64,000 nucleotides of DNA. Source: Botrytis cinerea B05.10. Taxonomy: Eukaryota; Ascomycota; Leotiomycetes; Helotiales; Sclerotiniaceae. A model generated the notes under the pieces. It ran no database searches. It saw only the letters and a program-made list of their open reading frames with translations, and was not told the origin of the DNA. The translations under genes and the position numbers were made by a program. The stretch spans positions 1,984,001 to 2,048,000 of the forward strand of contig NC_037317.1 in assembly GCF_000143535.2 (NCBI RefSeq). The letters run 5' to 3'. Within the stretch, counting starts at the first letter, position 1. The number at the start of each line of letters is the position of its first letter. Below are positions 1 to 12,135 of this stretch, piece by piece.

Positions 1-752
1 CACAGCAAGTGAGGATTACGGCTGTTAGTGATAGCAGGCTGAGAAATGGAGGAACAATGTTAGCTTTGCATCAGTACGATACAGGGAAATACAGTACCGA
101 GACTTTGTATTCGACTGATGGGGGGTTATTGGGATTGAGAGGATTATATAATTTTGGACCGGATCCAAGGAAAGAAATTACGGAGCCGCCCAAACAGATG
201 TCAAGGATTGATGATAAATTCTATGGACGATTCAGCGCAGGAGCGGAGCTTTATTACGGAACTTTGAACAAATCAGGAGGTGTTAGTGTTGGAGGAAGGT
301 TTGCCACCTTGCCGGCGCATAAGGGAATACCTTTGACAGCCACTTTGACGCTCAATCCATTGATGGGAAATATTAGTTCGACGTATGCTGTAAAAGCAGG
401 TAAGAACCTATCTCTATGTTCAAGGCTAGACTTCAATGTCTATAGCTACGAGAGCGATTTGGTCCTTGGATGCGAATTGTGGAAGATGAAGGCACCGGTC
501 GAAGAGCGCAGAGTAAGGAGTATGGAAGCAAAGCTTGCATGGAAGCTCGACGAAGTGGATTTAGAAGAGAAGAAGAAACCTGAAGAGGTCGCCGGAGTTT
601 TGAAAGCAAGAATTGACCAGAACCTGAAAGTTGGTTTGGTATGGGAGGGTAGAGTCAAAGAATTATTGTTTACGCTGGGAACTTCGATTGATATGAAGAG
701 GAGAGATCAACCGTTCAAGGCTTTGGGACTGGAATTGCAATATTCTTCGTGA
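1..752 (+). CDS. MDM10: MDM10, mitochondrial distribution and morphology protein 10 (3' part)
   Basis: This is the C-terminal part (about 249 residues) of an outer-membrane beta-barrel protein. MDM10 tethers mitochondria to the ER in the ERMES complex and also works with the SAM complex in beta-barrel assembly. The frame is already open at base 3 and runs off the left edge, so the start is outside the window; the GTG at base 9 is an internal valine. Recognisable blocks are the GLRGLYNFG segment, the FYGRFSAGAELYYG strand pair, LPAHKGIPLTATLTLNPLMG, and the terminal ALGLELQYS strand, which ends in the hydrophobic/aromatic beta-signal expected of such barrels. Family members are usually about 400-500 residues, so roughly half is missing. 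No intron is visible in this part. Recognition of the family is by motif memory, with no search run. Confidence 0.9.
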   Translation, partial: QQVRITAVSDSRLRNGGTMLALHQYDTGKYSTETLYSTDGGLLGLRGLYNFGPDPRKEITEPPKQMSRIDDKFYGRFSAGAELYYGTLNKSGGVSVGGRFATLPAHKGIPLTATLTLNPLMGNISSTYAVKAGKNLSLCSRLDFNVYSYESDLVLGCELWKMKAPVEERRVRSMEAKLAWKLDEVDLEEKKKPEEVAGVLKARIDQNLKVGLVWEGRVKELLFTLGTSIDMKRRDQPFKALGLELQYSS

Positions 753-2983
753 ACATCTTGGTTATTCGAGTAGTACCAACGCCTTTTGTTTCACAGGGCT
801 GATTTAATGCTACCTCCTTTAGGCGAGCTCGGGAAGATCAGGCGAGGTTTGGTATATTGGGTAATGTTCTTGTGAAACCCAAGCAAAATTCGAGAGAAAC
901 TAGACTCGTACAGCAAGGCCTCGACTAAGACACCGGAGATATGGCAGTGTGTCATTCGGAAGACTACCTTGGCGACATCGGATTTATGGTGTCGCGACCT
1001 TTGCAATTATTTCTCGATCTCAATCGATTATCGGAATGCGAGGCTTTCTCGCACCAGCTTTAGGGATAGCTTGAGCCCGAAACGCTACACGGTAATTAAA
1101 TGCTATGGAGAGCCACCCGACAGTCGTACGCGAACAGGATAGCTGTGAGCGCAACAGAGCGGTAATGTTTGATAAGATAATCAATCTATGAAAGTATTGG
1201 CTGTTATGTCACTAGCAGTTTATCGAAGCATAGAAAAGGCAAGGTTGTAGGATAAGATATTTCCACCCCGATGTTGAGAAGGGGATGAGCAGATAAGAGG
1301 GTCCACACGAGAATGAAATGCTGTTAAATTCCACATTCTGAATGGAGATGCGGAGATTGAGGGAGAACAATCCATCGATGTGATTCACGTGATATCAACC
1401 TTTCTCCGTTTGTCGTCTCCCCAGTTCGGAGATGGCTCCGAATGGTTACAATTTTTGTACACTGCGTAGACTAGAAAGTGACAATTATATAATGATAATC
1501 GACGTAAGGCGAAGCACATGCAACGGACCGCTTCGTGCACGCGGCACCACCAGACCAGACATTTGTACCTTTTCGCATTGCCTTGAGCCTTGTTGTAACG
1601 TCATTTGGAAGAAAGTTGATCTTATCTTTGAATCAATGTCTCTCTTTTGACAGGATCACCTGCATTTTGACATATACTAGAGTCACAGAAAAACATTCGT
1701 GGTCACGGCGCACGAGGGAAGTACGTACCCAGGTAGGCATCGATGCATGACACACACAGAGAGTACTGACATAATGGCTGACCGCACTACCAAATAATCA
1801 AGCAGCACGAGAGGAAAAAAGGATTTTTTTTTTCTTTCGCTTTTTTGAATTTCCAAGGGACTGAACGTTAACTATAAAGCGCTTGTGCATTTCTGGGAAC
1901 CCGCCAGCCAATCAACATGAGCAGACGTGATCATATAATTCCAAGGCTGGTTTTGGACGGATGGAGATGCCGCTTGGCTGGTTCGGGTTAGACGCTTCAG
2001 TTATGTGGATGGGCCGGGTGCCTCAACTTGGACTGCTACCCGTCAAGGTTCTCATTTTCATGAATCTCACATTCGGTCCCCTCGTCTCGCGCAGTTTCTT
2101 TTGATACTGTCCGATGTTATACGTATCGTATGGTATGGTATATTGTGGTCTACCGGTAGTACATCTCCGTACCTCCTCCCTCCCTCCTCTGTTCAATGAA
2201 GACTACTGGCACGATCGATAATGGATGATCTTTTCTTTTCTTTTCGATCCTTCCCTTCCCTTCCCTTTCCTGTTTCTCTTTCTTTCTTCACTTGCACACT
2301 CCACTCTGTACATACTTGCTTTTTCGTGCTTTCATGCTTTCACACTTTGATATCTTTACACTTTGCTCCCTCTCAGAATCGCACGTAATCCATATATGGG
2401 TTGTACATGCCTAGTACCTGCCCGTTGACGTATATCTATATATATCTCTCTATATATTGTATATTCACATATATTCCACTTCTTCCTCCTCTGGAAAATC
2501 TTTCCGCCGTGATATCAATTGGATAAAGTTGTGATTGTTGGTCGGGACTGTTCCAGTTTTCACAAACATTTCATTCAGCTACCTCACAAGGTACTTATAC
2601 TTGCTTCTTTTCATTACCAATCCGATCTCTCTTAAAAACTCGGCCAGGACCCCATATAAATGTACAATCTGCTAATCCAACTTTTTCCACTAGCTGCGGA
2701 AATCCCCACGACCATACATCCTTTGGTTCTACCGCTACACGATTGTACCCAACTTCGTCTACTCGATCATTACTCTCGGCAATTCTCCGTTTGGACGACA
2801 TTCAATCCCGTTGACGCTTTTCACATCATCAACCCTACTTTCGACGTCCAAGCTTAGCAGGGTACACGGCATTCCCCTAAAGATCTCCGACGAGAATACG
2901 TAGACGACGGCAGATATAAGTGAGACGGCCATCCAGGGAGATAGGATATCTGCGAGTGGCCGAAGGAGTGGCAGTCGGTGATC
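753..2983. other. Intergenic region between MDM10 and the ZIP transporter gene
   Basis: No convincing gene is seen; the short open frames have no start context, introns or recognisable motifs. The first part should hold the MDM10 3' UTR. From about 2215 to 2350 the + strand becomes pyrimidine-rich (repeated tttctttt and ttcccttccc), a common feature of fungal promoters, so this is the likely promoter and 5' UTR of the downstream transporter. A short alternating TA/CT stretch lies at about 2430-2460. Confidence 0.6.
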
Positions 2984-4338
2984 ATGTCGGAATATACAGT
3001 TGAAGTTACGTGTGGGAGTGGAAATGATTATGATGGACGGATGGGTGTGCGAATATCTTCCATATTCGTCATTGGATTTGGTTCCATGATGGGTATGTCT
3101 CTCCGTGATGGAATATATGGCCCCGCATGTTGTGTGAAGACCTTGACTAACTAAATTCATAGGTGCTCTTCTACCAATCGCGGCTGCAAGAACGAAAAGA
3201 ATGAGTGTTCCACCTCTGGCATTCTTTATCACTAAATATTTCGGATCGGGTGTTATTATAGCTACCGCTTTCATACATGTAAGTATTAGTCCTTGCTCTC
3301 TTGCTCTCTTGCTCTCATGTCAAATTGGGATGCGCCTCGGGTATTTCCTATACATTTGTGCTAATCAGACTATAGTTACTTGCTCCCGCTTCAGCCAATT
3401 TAGCTTCCCCATGTTTAGAGGGCGCAATCACAGACTATGATTGGGCTGAAGGTATTTGCCTTATGACTATTTTCAGCATGTTCTTTATTGAGCTCTTGGC
3501 ATCACGATTTGATGTATTTGGACAAGAAGATCATGATTTAGAAGCTGCCGATCCTGCAAGAGATCTCATCCGGAGAAATACCCGAGATGAGAAGGTTGAT
3601 GCATTGAAAACATCTTCGCCTTCAGATGGCAACAGTTACAGAGAAACTGTAGATAGCCCTCAAGCTTCCAACGCCGTTCTAGAACAACATGATCACGAGA
3701 GTTCAATTACCCGGGTACCAACATCTGGAGAAGGGCCATCCAGAGGTAGATCAAGTATTCCAGGTCGACCTGATGATTTGTCATACCCCCCTGGAGGAGA
3801 GGATCATCTCGGACATCAACGAGAACATCACGAAGATGGCGACCATTTTGCTGCTCAAATGACCGCACTATTCATTCTTGAATTTGGTGTCATATTTCAT
3901 TCCATATTTATAGGTCTCACACTTGCCGTCACAGGTGATGATTTTAACGTCCTTTACATTGTCCTTGTTTTCCATCAAACATTTGAAGGTCTTGGTCTTG
4001 GAGCTCGACTTGCTACGGCTCATTGGCCTAAAAAGAAGGGGTGGATGCCATGGGCTTTAGGAGCAGCTTATGGTTTTACAACACCTATCGCAATTGCTAT
4101 TGGTTTAGGTGTTCGTACAACATTTGCCCCAGGTAGTCAAAAGACTATGATTATCAATGGTGTATTCGACTCCATTAGTGCTGGAATTCTCATCTATACA
4201 GGATTAGTGGAATTGATGGCACATGAATTCATGTTCAATCAAGAGATGCGTAAGAGTTCAATGAAAATGATGCTATTTGCTTTCGGATGTATGGTTGCAG
4301 GAGCAGGTTTGATGGCGTTATTAGGGAAGTGGGCATGA
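2984..4338 (+). CDS. ZIP-family zinc/iron transporter
   Basis: This is a plasma-membrane or vacuolar divalent-metal importer of the ZIP (Zrt/Irt) family, about 395 residues. Three exons join in phase: 2984-3092, 3163-3278 and 3376-4338, with introns starting gtatgt and gtaagt. The first exon gives the conserved CGSGNDYDGRMGVRISS start of membrane segment I. Exon 2 gives the FITKYFGSGVIIATAFIH helix, continued by LLAPAS in exon 3. A long hydrophilic loop with a His-rich patch (HLGHQREHHEDGDH) precedes the signature helices containing HSIFIGLTLAV and HQTFEGLGLGARL, whose His, Gly and Glu residues line the metal path. The last helix ends GLMALLGKWA. The start ATG is the first in frame after a stop at 2942; an extra upstream exon cannot be excluded. 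Expression is probably zinc-responsive as in the family, but no binding site was identified. Confidence 0.88.
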
Positions 4339-4916
4339 AAGAATATATATCTTCATTATATTATAAGTCTTAATCATATAGATGGCTATGGGTATAGGTA
4401 TTTTCGGAGTATAAGCTGATTGGAGCTTAAGTGGGATAAAGGCGAATTGGCGTTGAAAAGAATTACTTCTTGGAGGATTATTTGTATATATGTTACGATG
4501 AAATTACCATTGGTATTGGAATTGGTGGTTATGATATGAAGATGGATGGGATTGTATGGTATATTGATGATGGTGGATGCATTGATGCATCAATGGATAT
4601 CGAGTTATCAATTATTATTTGATGTTAGAAATTATATAAGATGGTATAGATGAGGAGGAAAGAGAAAAAGAAGAAAGAGAATATTTGTAGATGAGGAGAT
4701 GGAAGAAATGAATATTATGAATTTTGAAAAATTGAGTTTTGAAATTAGATTGTTTGTGTGATGTGTCATCTGATTTGTAGTTAGGTTTTGTATTTGGGTA
4801 TTTTGAACTCTTGTTCTGTATTATGTTGGTTTGGAGGGGTGGGTAGAGATGGGTGAATTGGGGTAGGGGTTGGGGGTTGGGGATTGAAAGCTAGGAGGGG
4901 AAGGAGAGATGAAGAA

Positions 4917-5066
4917 AGGAGAGGAGGGAAAGGGGGGAAAGGAGGGAAAATAGAAAAAGGAGGGAGAGGAGGGAAAGGAGGGAAAGGAGGGAAAGGAGGG
5001 AAAGGAGGGAAAGGAGGGAAAGGAGGGAAAGGAGGGAAAGGAGGGAAAGGAGGGAAAGGAGGGAGA
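4917..5066 (+). repeat. Polypurine minisatellite, 9-bp unit GGAGGGAAA
   Basis: About ten consecutive perfect copies of GGAGGGAAA run from about 4969 to 5066, preceded by imperfect copies back to about 4917. The + strand is almost entirely purine. Three-G runs spaced by six bases fit a G-quadruplex pattern, and the homopurine/homopyrimidine asymmetry fits triplex (H-DNA) potential. It lies about 580 bp beyond the stop of the ZIP gene. Confidence 0.95.
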
Positions 5067-5533
5067 AGCGAGATCGAGATAGAAGTAGAGATTAAAGAAG
5101 GAACGGGGCTGAAGTGAAGCGAGAATGATATAAATAATGAATAATCCAATATCACAAATTGAAAAGTGATATGAGAGTTTTTTTCATGACGTAATAATTT
5201 GTTAAACAGTTAAATAGATTACCGAGTGAGTTTTTGAATTGCAGCGAGAAGGGATAGAGAGGAGAAGATGGAGAATAGAGAATAGAGATGAGTAGGGATG
5301 GATGTATGAGATGCATGTATGGAGTGTTTATATTAATGATTGGATTGGATTGAATTGGATTGGATTGATATCGGTTTGTGAGAGGGGCTGAAGTGTATAT
5401 ATTTTTGCGAGCAAGAAATTAGAGATTAGAACGCATATCAGGGATGGAGATAGAGAGAGCGGAGGGTAGAAATTGAAAGTGTGAATCTGGAGAATTATCT
5501 TGGGATGGGCGCCGGCTTGTTTGCTTTATTGTT

Positions 5534-5534
<1 letters not shown>

Positions 5535-5565
<31 letters not shown>
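5535..5565 (+). repeat. (GT)n microsatellite
   Basis: An uninterrupted GT dinucleotide run of about 15 units, followed by a short GA run. It lies in gene-free DNA and should be length-variable between strains. Confidence 0.95.
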
Positions 5566-5571
<6 letters not shown>

Positions 5572-5683
5572 GTGAGATGGAGTGGGGAAGTTTGCTTGTG
5601 GTTATGTGGGTTTAAGGGTAGTTATAGGGAGATAGGGAGGTCGATGGATGGATGGATGGGTATTCGGTTTTTTTTCTTTTTTT

Positions 5684-5715
5684 TTGGCTTTTGGCTTTTG
5701 GCTTTTGGCTTTTGG
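5684..5715 (+). repeat. 7-bp tandem repeat (TTGGCTT)n
   Basis: About four perfect copies of a 7-base unit directly follow an interrupted T run (5668-5684). It is non-coding simple-sequence DNA. Confidence 0.9.
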
Positions 5716-8700
5716 GGATCTTGGGGGAGGGCGATCGGTAGAGGTGAGGTGAGGTGGGAAGAAAGGGAAATAAATATATTCCTAAATCTTTCCAAGCCCG
5801 TTTTGGGAATTCAGATGCTGGCTTGCGAGATGGTGTTATGTGTGTAAGTGAAAACGCGAAAATAATCGTCAAGGGAAGAATGTGTATCAGCTGATGTGTA
5901 GATAGAGATGGATACATCTTTCTTTCTGTGTTTCTTCGAGTGCTGCGGATATTATATATGTGGTCATCTTTTCGTTGTCTTCGTACGGGAGCTGGTTTTC
6001 CATCTGAGATACTGGAGTGGTTAAGCATTTCGTTTGATATCAGAATGATGGAAAGTATTTGTTAATGATACTATGTGAGGTGTGGGTTGAAGGGTTTGGA
6101 GACTGTAGTCCTCGGCGAGAGAATGTGATTTTGAGTGATCTACATCTTGAGGCTTGTTGGGGCTAGTTTTATGTTTCCATAATATTCTACCTTTATCGTG
6201 GATGTTGTTCATTTATGTCATTCGATTGTATCTTGGAAAGAAACTCAGAGCTGTTCTGAGATTTATAGCTCTGATTCGTTCTATGGAATCGTTTACTCGA
6301 AAATTTGAAAGTGTTGTACATCTGTAATGTTAAATTGACTCACGACTACATTCTTTTCATCGGTGAATAGTGAGAGATCTTGAAGCGAAGTAAAGCAAAA
6401 GGTCGAAAGTAAACTAATTCCAGGTGCTTCAAGTAGCTTTCGAGTCGTTCATGATATCTTGCCATGAGCTTTTGAATCGGGGAGTGTTTGGATATATTGC
6501 ATTTTTGCAATCGGGTATTGCAAGGTCCATCCTAACAAGCTCATGATGAGTTCTTGTTTCGCGGATCGTTGTTTAAAATTGTTTATTCTATTGAATGAGG
6601 GAAGTTAGGGCTTGTTTAGACGAGAAGGGACTCAGAATGTTGTGACTGCGAAGGAATTCTAGAGTGAGAAGATTCCTATACTTCTCAAATGCTCTGTATC
6701 TTTACTTAGAGCGTAGTGTGCCTCATAGCGAATTTACCGAATAATAGACTAATATATATCCCGACTAAAAGATAATCTTGATCATTAGACCTGTTCTAAC
6801 ATCTACACTTCTCAAGATCCGCATTTGAAACTTATAAGTAGCTCATATTATTTTCTCGGTTAACACCAGGGTATGAAAGGAAAAAAACCAGCAAGACGGG
6901 ATATTTAATACTACTATCTCCATTAATCAAGTAATCTGAATCAAGCTACCAGTCACGGACTGGATGTGAGTTTTCAATATCTGGATTTTGAAAGCAATAC
7001 AATATAACAATCGAACTTATTACATTGGATCTTTAATACTATCTAACTTTCAAGAGATCTAGAAGCTTCGGACTGTAGTGAGGACTCCGAACTATCAAAA
7101 TCCTTTACCTCAAACCCATCTTTGAGCATACTTTTACAACTCGGCCTCCCATCAAAATAGCCCAAAATAAGAAATCTTCAAGATACAAGTCCCTCGTATA
7201 TTTATATATACATATACTCATTCCACAAATTCCCTTCATCTTTCAAATTAACAAAAGACATCTAAACATCTCACACAACAATACGATATAGTGTCTTCCG
7301 TAGCATCAGTCAGACTTAAAAACAGTCATCAACAACCCTCCCTCTCGAGAAATGAAAGATCTCCAAAAATCATTCATTCATTTTTCTTACTTCATTTACA
7401 AAACTTCCTCTTCAAAATTCATTTCTTCAAATAAGTATTTGAGATTACAAAACGATAAATTAATCTTTATTTTGCTGAGAAATAACTCATCTATATACCT
7501 CTATACTCAAGACTCTTCTTAGAATATAAAATCCTTAGAGATAAATTAATCCTCTTGTATGTTTACAACTCATAATGAATCTCTCAATCTAGTTGTATAG
7601 GTATGTACATATCTTTTCAAATTTGATCGATTAGTATACTATACTTATATATATATATAAGTAATGCTATAAATACTAAACAACAATGTCAGGTGACTTT
7701 CAGATCACGTTTTCCTGCGAACATTATATTATAATGTATTAGAATTAGAATTAAAATTAGAATCCATATATGATATTACACTAGTACTAGCCGTTGGGGA
7801 AAAAAACATTGAAGTCTACAAGTTGATAGAATTTCAAAATTATTAAATTAAAAAGAAAGAAGAAATTATACGAATCCGTAGTGTGAAAATTCTTTTTCTC
7901 CGACGTCTAGTATTAAAAGTGTGTTTTCTCAACGATTAAATTATAATAATTATACTATTATTTTAGTTCACGAAAACTACTTTCGTATATTTAAAAGTAG
8001 TACAAGTGTGTTTTCTCAACTTTTGATTTTGACTCTCTAAAGTTTTTGAGACATTCAACTCGAGCTCAAATAGAAAAATGAAATTAATTTCCAAGTCAGG
8101 GTTGCGACAGAATTCCAAAATTGCTTCAAGAACCTGGGACGACACTAATAAATTTTGATGCCTTTGTAACAGATACCACGATTTAGCTTTATCTCATATG
8201 AACGAGAACGCTCAGGGACGATCCCTCCGAATGACGTTCTGCTTGACTGCAGTGTTAGCCCCCCAAGCCACCCCTTGCCATTCCCAGAGCGTGATTAGTC
8301 AACATACCGTTTAGTCTACGGTGTATTGATTGAAATTACAGTGCGGTGCAACTTATTTCGGACTATTGCAGCCATCTGAAGACTGCTAGAAACTAACCAG
8401 AAACTAGTGGCGGTCTAAGCTACCCTCGGTAATGTGAATGATGGTTTTTGGTGTGAATTCGCCAAATGTCTGTACGATAAGCGAAAGTCCGAACCCTGTC
8501 CGGATTACAAACAAGGTTGAATAAACTGCAGGGTCGTCAATGTTCCCCTCATTCCTTCCGATATGACAAAAACGGACACTTCAAGGTACAACGATCTGTG
8601 AGGAACGAAACATAAAGATGTACTCACACCTCCGTACAATCAAAGCTCACAATCACTTTACTATAACGAGTTTATTGAAGTCATCTAGCCATCACAAATA

Positions 8701-8741
8701 GCCTGTCCACCGAATCCACTCTTTTTGACCTCAGATCAATC

Positions 8742-9813
8742 ATACCTATCAATCACGCTGCCTACCTCGTAGAAGCCAAGAGTAATCCCCTGGAGGTGAG
8801 AAAGGCGCCATATCCATCTCCCGAACCTCACACTGTCGTCGTCAAAAATCATACTATCGCCATCAATCCCGTCGACTGGAAGCTACAGGATTATGCTTTC
8901 ATTCCACTTGTGTACCCCTTTATCCTCGGCTCGGATGTTGCTGGTGAATTTGTTGAGGTTGGCAGTGGTGTCACGAATGTGGCCAGAGGTCAGCGCGTTA
9001 TGGGATTTGTTCAAATTTAGATTGTGCTATAGATTTTAATCTGTTACTGATTACTGCTGCAGATTCTGCATAGTCACTGGAAACAGAGACCCAAGGTACT
9101 CCGGGTTCCAAGAATGCACCGTTATACCGGTGGACGCCCTTGCGCCAATCCCATCTTCAATTTCATTCGAACAAGCAGCCGTGCTTCCTCTAGCAATTAG
9201 CACAGCCGCTGTTGTTCTCTATCAGAAAGATCAACTAGACCTACCTCATCCATCAGAATCGGCCAAGAATCTTGGTGATACAATTCTGAACTGGGTGCCA
9301 GCTCTAGTGCCGACACAGCCGCCGTGCAGCTAGCTCGAGCATCGGGGCTCGAGGTTATCAGCACCGCTAGTGCTCATAATCATGACTTTGTCAAGAGCTT
9401 GTGGGCTTCGGAGGTCTTTGATCATCGTAGCAAAAGCGTGATAAATGACATTGTTGCTGCGCTCAAGGGCAAGCGGATAGTCGGCGCCTTTGATTGTATC
9501 TCTGAAGGAGAAACGCAGAAGGCTTGTGCAGACATTCTCTACAAAAGTGAAGCAGCCAATAGGTTCCTTTCCCTGGTCTTTCCGGCCACCGATGGCTTGC
9601 CGCAGGAATTTACTATGGGGAGCGTATTCGCGACTACTATTCTCAGTAACGGAGTTGCTGGGGGGGTATATCCCCAAGGCGCTCGAGAGTGGCCATTTCA
9701 AGCCCGCTCTGCAGCCATGGGTTGTAGTCACTGGATTGCAATATATCCAAGAAGCTTTGGAGAAGAATAAAGCGGGTCTGAGTGCGACTAGAGCTGTCGT
9801 CAAGTTGCCCTGA
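8742..9813 (+). pseudogene. Broken zinc-binding-dehydrogenase / enoyl-reductase-like gene (ToxD type)
   Basis: The translated pieces follow the medium-chain dehydrogenase/reductase fold used by ToxD-like and trans-acting enoyl reductases: an N-terminal GroES-like part with NHAAYLVEA, INPVDWKLQDY and LGSDVAGEFVEVGSG, then SGFQEC, then the cofactor half with ASGLEVISTAS and DIVAALKG. Four defects are visible. The expected start codon before PINHAAY is ATA (8742). The intron that must be removed (9005-9062, ending in cag) begins AT instead of GT, so reading through gives a stop at 9018. A frameshift near 9290-9310 breaks the NAD(P)-binding glycine loop. A second frameshift lies in the G run at about 9659-9667, and the C-terminus ending AVVKLP is in another frame. 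Without these the protein would be about 330-350 residues, normal for the family. Such reductases often serve polyketide pathways, but no synthase is present. One defect could be a sequencing error; four make a dead gene likely. Confidence 0.82.
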
Positions 9814-10812
9814 ATGCGGCCGGCGCAGTTCGTTTAATTAGCATGGTCTTCTGAGGTTGTATTATTTTGTGCGAGTGCAAATGACACTAGAGCGAAGTGC
9901 GCATCGAGTTGACTTTGTCATGAAGCTCATATCAATCAACTCTTTTAATTTAAGCCGTTTATAACGAAGATCCTGCTTTGAAAATTACTCTGTTCAGAAT
10001 TGTCAATCGACTCTTTTCGCACTAAAATTTCCACTTAATGTAACACCTGACAGAGTTCGAAAAGTGTTACCGCATGTCTCTTATACAAATTCGTGAGTGC
10101 ATAGGAGTGAAAAATGTTCAAATAAATTGCGATCAAGAGCCAAAATGTACTTGGCACGAACACAGCTTGTACAGTGCTTCGTAAATACCATGGTTTTTTG
10201 TTGCTAGAGCTGACAAACCGGGGATAATGAATCAATTATATTGTTGAAACAGAATAAATCGAGGTTCTACGTCTCTGTAAAAGCTCTTATGTCGATGGGA
10301 ATATCAATATAGCATCAACTGGGCTGAGATCATTTCATGTATGGAAAGCCCGTACCGCCATGGCCCAATTTGAACTCGCCCCTATGCCCAGATTTGAACA
10401 GTCCATGGAATCGTTTCGGCAAGAGCCGAAGGGTTGCTTTTTCTAGGGGCTTTGACTACTTGGATTTACAAAGGCGTAAGGAGCTCTCCTCTTTGTCCTT
10501 ATCTCTCTGAGCCAGTTTTCCCAATAGCCCAGACTGGTAGACTACATATGAATTTTTAATGTGCAAACTCGATTCAAATATTGAAGAGAGTCACAACGTG
10601 CAAAAAAAAAAGAAAAAATAGAAGTGATCACAATTTTCAAAAAGTCTCAAAATTTAAAGCGAACTTAGTATTTCAATTGGATTTTAACAAGCTTGGAATC
10701 GTAAGTGTCAGGAAAGTGCCAGATTTTGCCTAGTCTGGTTCATTAATCTTGGTGGCTCTGAAATGTTGGCTTTGGGCAAGGAAAGCTCTGTTGACAGGAA
10801 ACATTGATGATC
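9814..10812. other. Gene-free spacer between the dehydrogenase pseudogene and the MBL-fold gene
   Basis: This stretch holds the presumed 3' ends of two convergent genes. The open frames are short and carry no recognisable domain. An A-rich tract lies at 10602-10620. Nothing else is seen. Confidence 0.55.
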
Positions 10813-11887
10813 CTAGAGCTCCCACCCGTCCAGTTCCTTCTCATCGGTGTACACGGTGAAATCTATAAAATGCGCGAACCTAGTTCCACCTTTCCCAAAG
10901 TTCTCAACTGTAATGTTTAGCAAGACTTCTGATGTCGAATCATGCCTTCCAGGAAAACGCTGATCTAAGAGCTGGTACAGCTCTTGAGGGGTATAATAGT
11001 CCGATCCCTTCGCTTCTACTTCGGTCTGCCAAAACTCTAGGTACTCTCGTGTAGATTTTATATTTTCGGTCCCGACAAATGACACATTAGCAAGCGAGTG
11101 CCCAGGTATAATGACTTTCGGCTTCATGTTTGAGAGGAAATCAAGCGTCGAGACCCAAGAGGCAGTCAATTCCGGGGTGAGCATGTCCGCCATAAAAATA
11201 TGCATTTTGCCACCATATACGGTATCGCCACTAATTAGTGTGCGTGAAGATGGTATCCAGAATAATGTTTCGTCAACAGTGTCGCCAGTCAAGGGCTGAA
11301 TTAGGTGGATAGGATACTCAGGGTCTCCAGGAAGAGTAAAGAAAGAGTATGGGAAGGGCGTGGGGACCGATGCGTTCTGGACCACCTCGGAGGGGCCAAT
11401 GACCGAAGACCAGTATGCGGACTAAAGTTTGAGAAATTAACACGACCGATCGGAGGGAGAATATTTGAGATCATATAACAAATGGAGTACAGAAGAGTCT
11501 TACTGTTATCGGTGCCCCAATTGTTATCCCCTCAACAGCATTGGGATTAGCATAGAACGTCGCGTTTGGGAACTCGTCGAGGAAAATACGGGCACCGAGG
11601 TAATGATCTGGGTGATTATGCGATGTGAAGGCAGCAACAATAGGCTTATTTGTCTTGGTTCTCACCCAGGCATTTAGGCTTTTAGCGCTTGATATGGCGA
11701 GCGGTAAATCGATGAGCATAGCAGCCTCAGAGCCGATGACGAGAGAAGACACCATATTGAGCGAAACATCTTGGTGAATGAATGTTTCTACTCGTAACGG
11801 CGAGTTTGCTGGGGCGCAGTAAGATGTGCCTAGGAGAGCTGCAAAACTTCCCAGAAAGAAGATGGATGATTGAGAGATGGAAATCAT
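10813..11887 (-). CDS. Secreted metallo-beta-lactamase-fold hydrolase
   Basis: Two exons, 11504-11887 and 10813-11421 (intron gtaaga...ttttag), give about 330 residues. The ATG at 11887 was chosen because it starts a clear signal peptide, hydrophobic to about residue 22 with SYC-AP as the likely cleavage area. An upstream in-frame ATG at 11992 would bury the signal. The MBL metal-binding motif HxHxDH is H90-N-H92-P-D94-H95; a later GDTVYGG supplies the bridging Asp (about 194) and PGHS the final His (about 236). The usual middle His is not obvious: the place reads LTGDTVDET, a variant I associate with bacterial-like secreted MBL hydrolases. Substrate unknown; lactonase, esterase or glyoxalase-like hydrolysis are all possible. 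It is convergent with the dead dehydrogenase, and a transposon-like element sits about 250 bp upstream of its start. Confidence 0.83.
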
Positions 11888-12135
11888 GATGGTCTGAAGT
11901 GGAATGCCAAAGATGTTGCAAAGTTGTTGCTTGGAAGAGAGGACCTGTCCCCAAGTTGTGGCTTCAACGACTCTTATGTACGAGCAAGTCAACCTCTACA
12001 ATCTATGGGACTTGTCTTGGTGTCATCTTGGTCAGCCACGACTTCGGGCTAAAGCGGTCGGCATCGATCCTATCTTTGGTACAAGTAATTTATTACAAGT
12101 TCTTCCATGGACAAATACAAAGTCCGACTTCGTTG

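Larger units (their letters stand above)
4339..8741. other. Long gene-free region with simple repeats
   Basis: No supported gene is seen on either strand. From 4339 to about 5900 the + strand is strongly purine-rich, with a 9-bp minisatellite, a TG run, a 7-bp repeat and GGATT/GGATG runs (about 5336-5370 and 5643-5660). The open frames here, including a proline/phenylalanine-rich one on the - strand, are by-products of these repeats. From about 6800 to 8150 the DNA turns AT-rich with many stops in all frames, resembling decayed transposon or silent DNA, but no terminal repeats were recognised. The last 500 bases should include the former promoter of the broken dehydrogenase. Confidence 0.6.

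Noticed and set aside
4781..5155. Open frames over the minisatellite encoding Pro/Phe or Gly/Lys repeats
   Set aside because: The 9-bp unit is a multiple of three, so all frames stay open automatically; no signal, intron or domain supports a gene.
5500..5847. 115-residue + strand frame with a Val-Cys run
   Set aside because: The run is the translated GT microsatellite, followed by a T run and a 7-bp repeat; low complexity throughout.
8742..11887. A secondary-metabolite cluster comprising the dehydrogenase and MBL-fold genes
   Set aside because: No synthase, P450 or transporter is nearby, and the MBL protein is secreted, unlike the thioesterases of polyketide clusters.
11888..11992. N-terminal extension of the MBL protein to the upstream ATG
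   Set aside because: It would place 35 residues before a clear signal peptide; the ATG at 11887 is the natural start.
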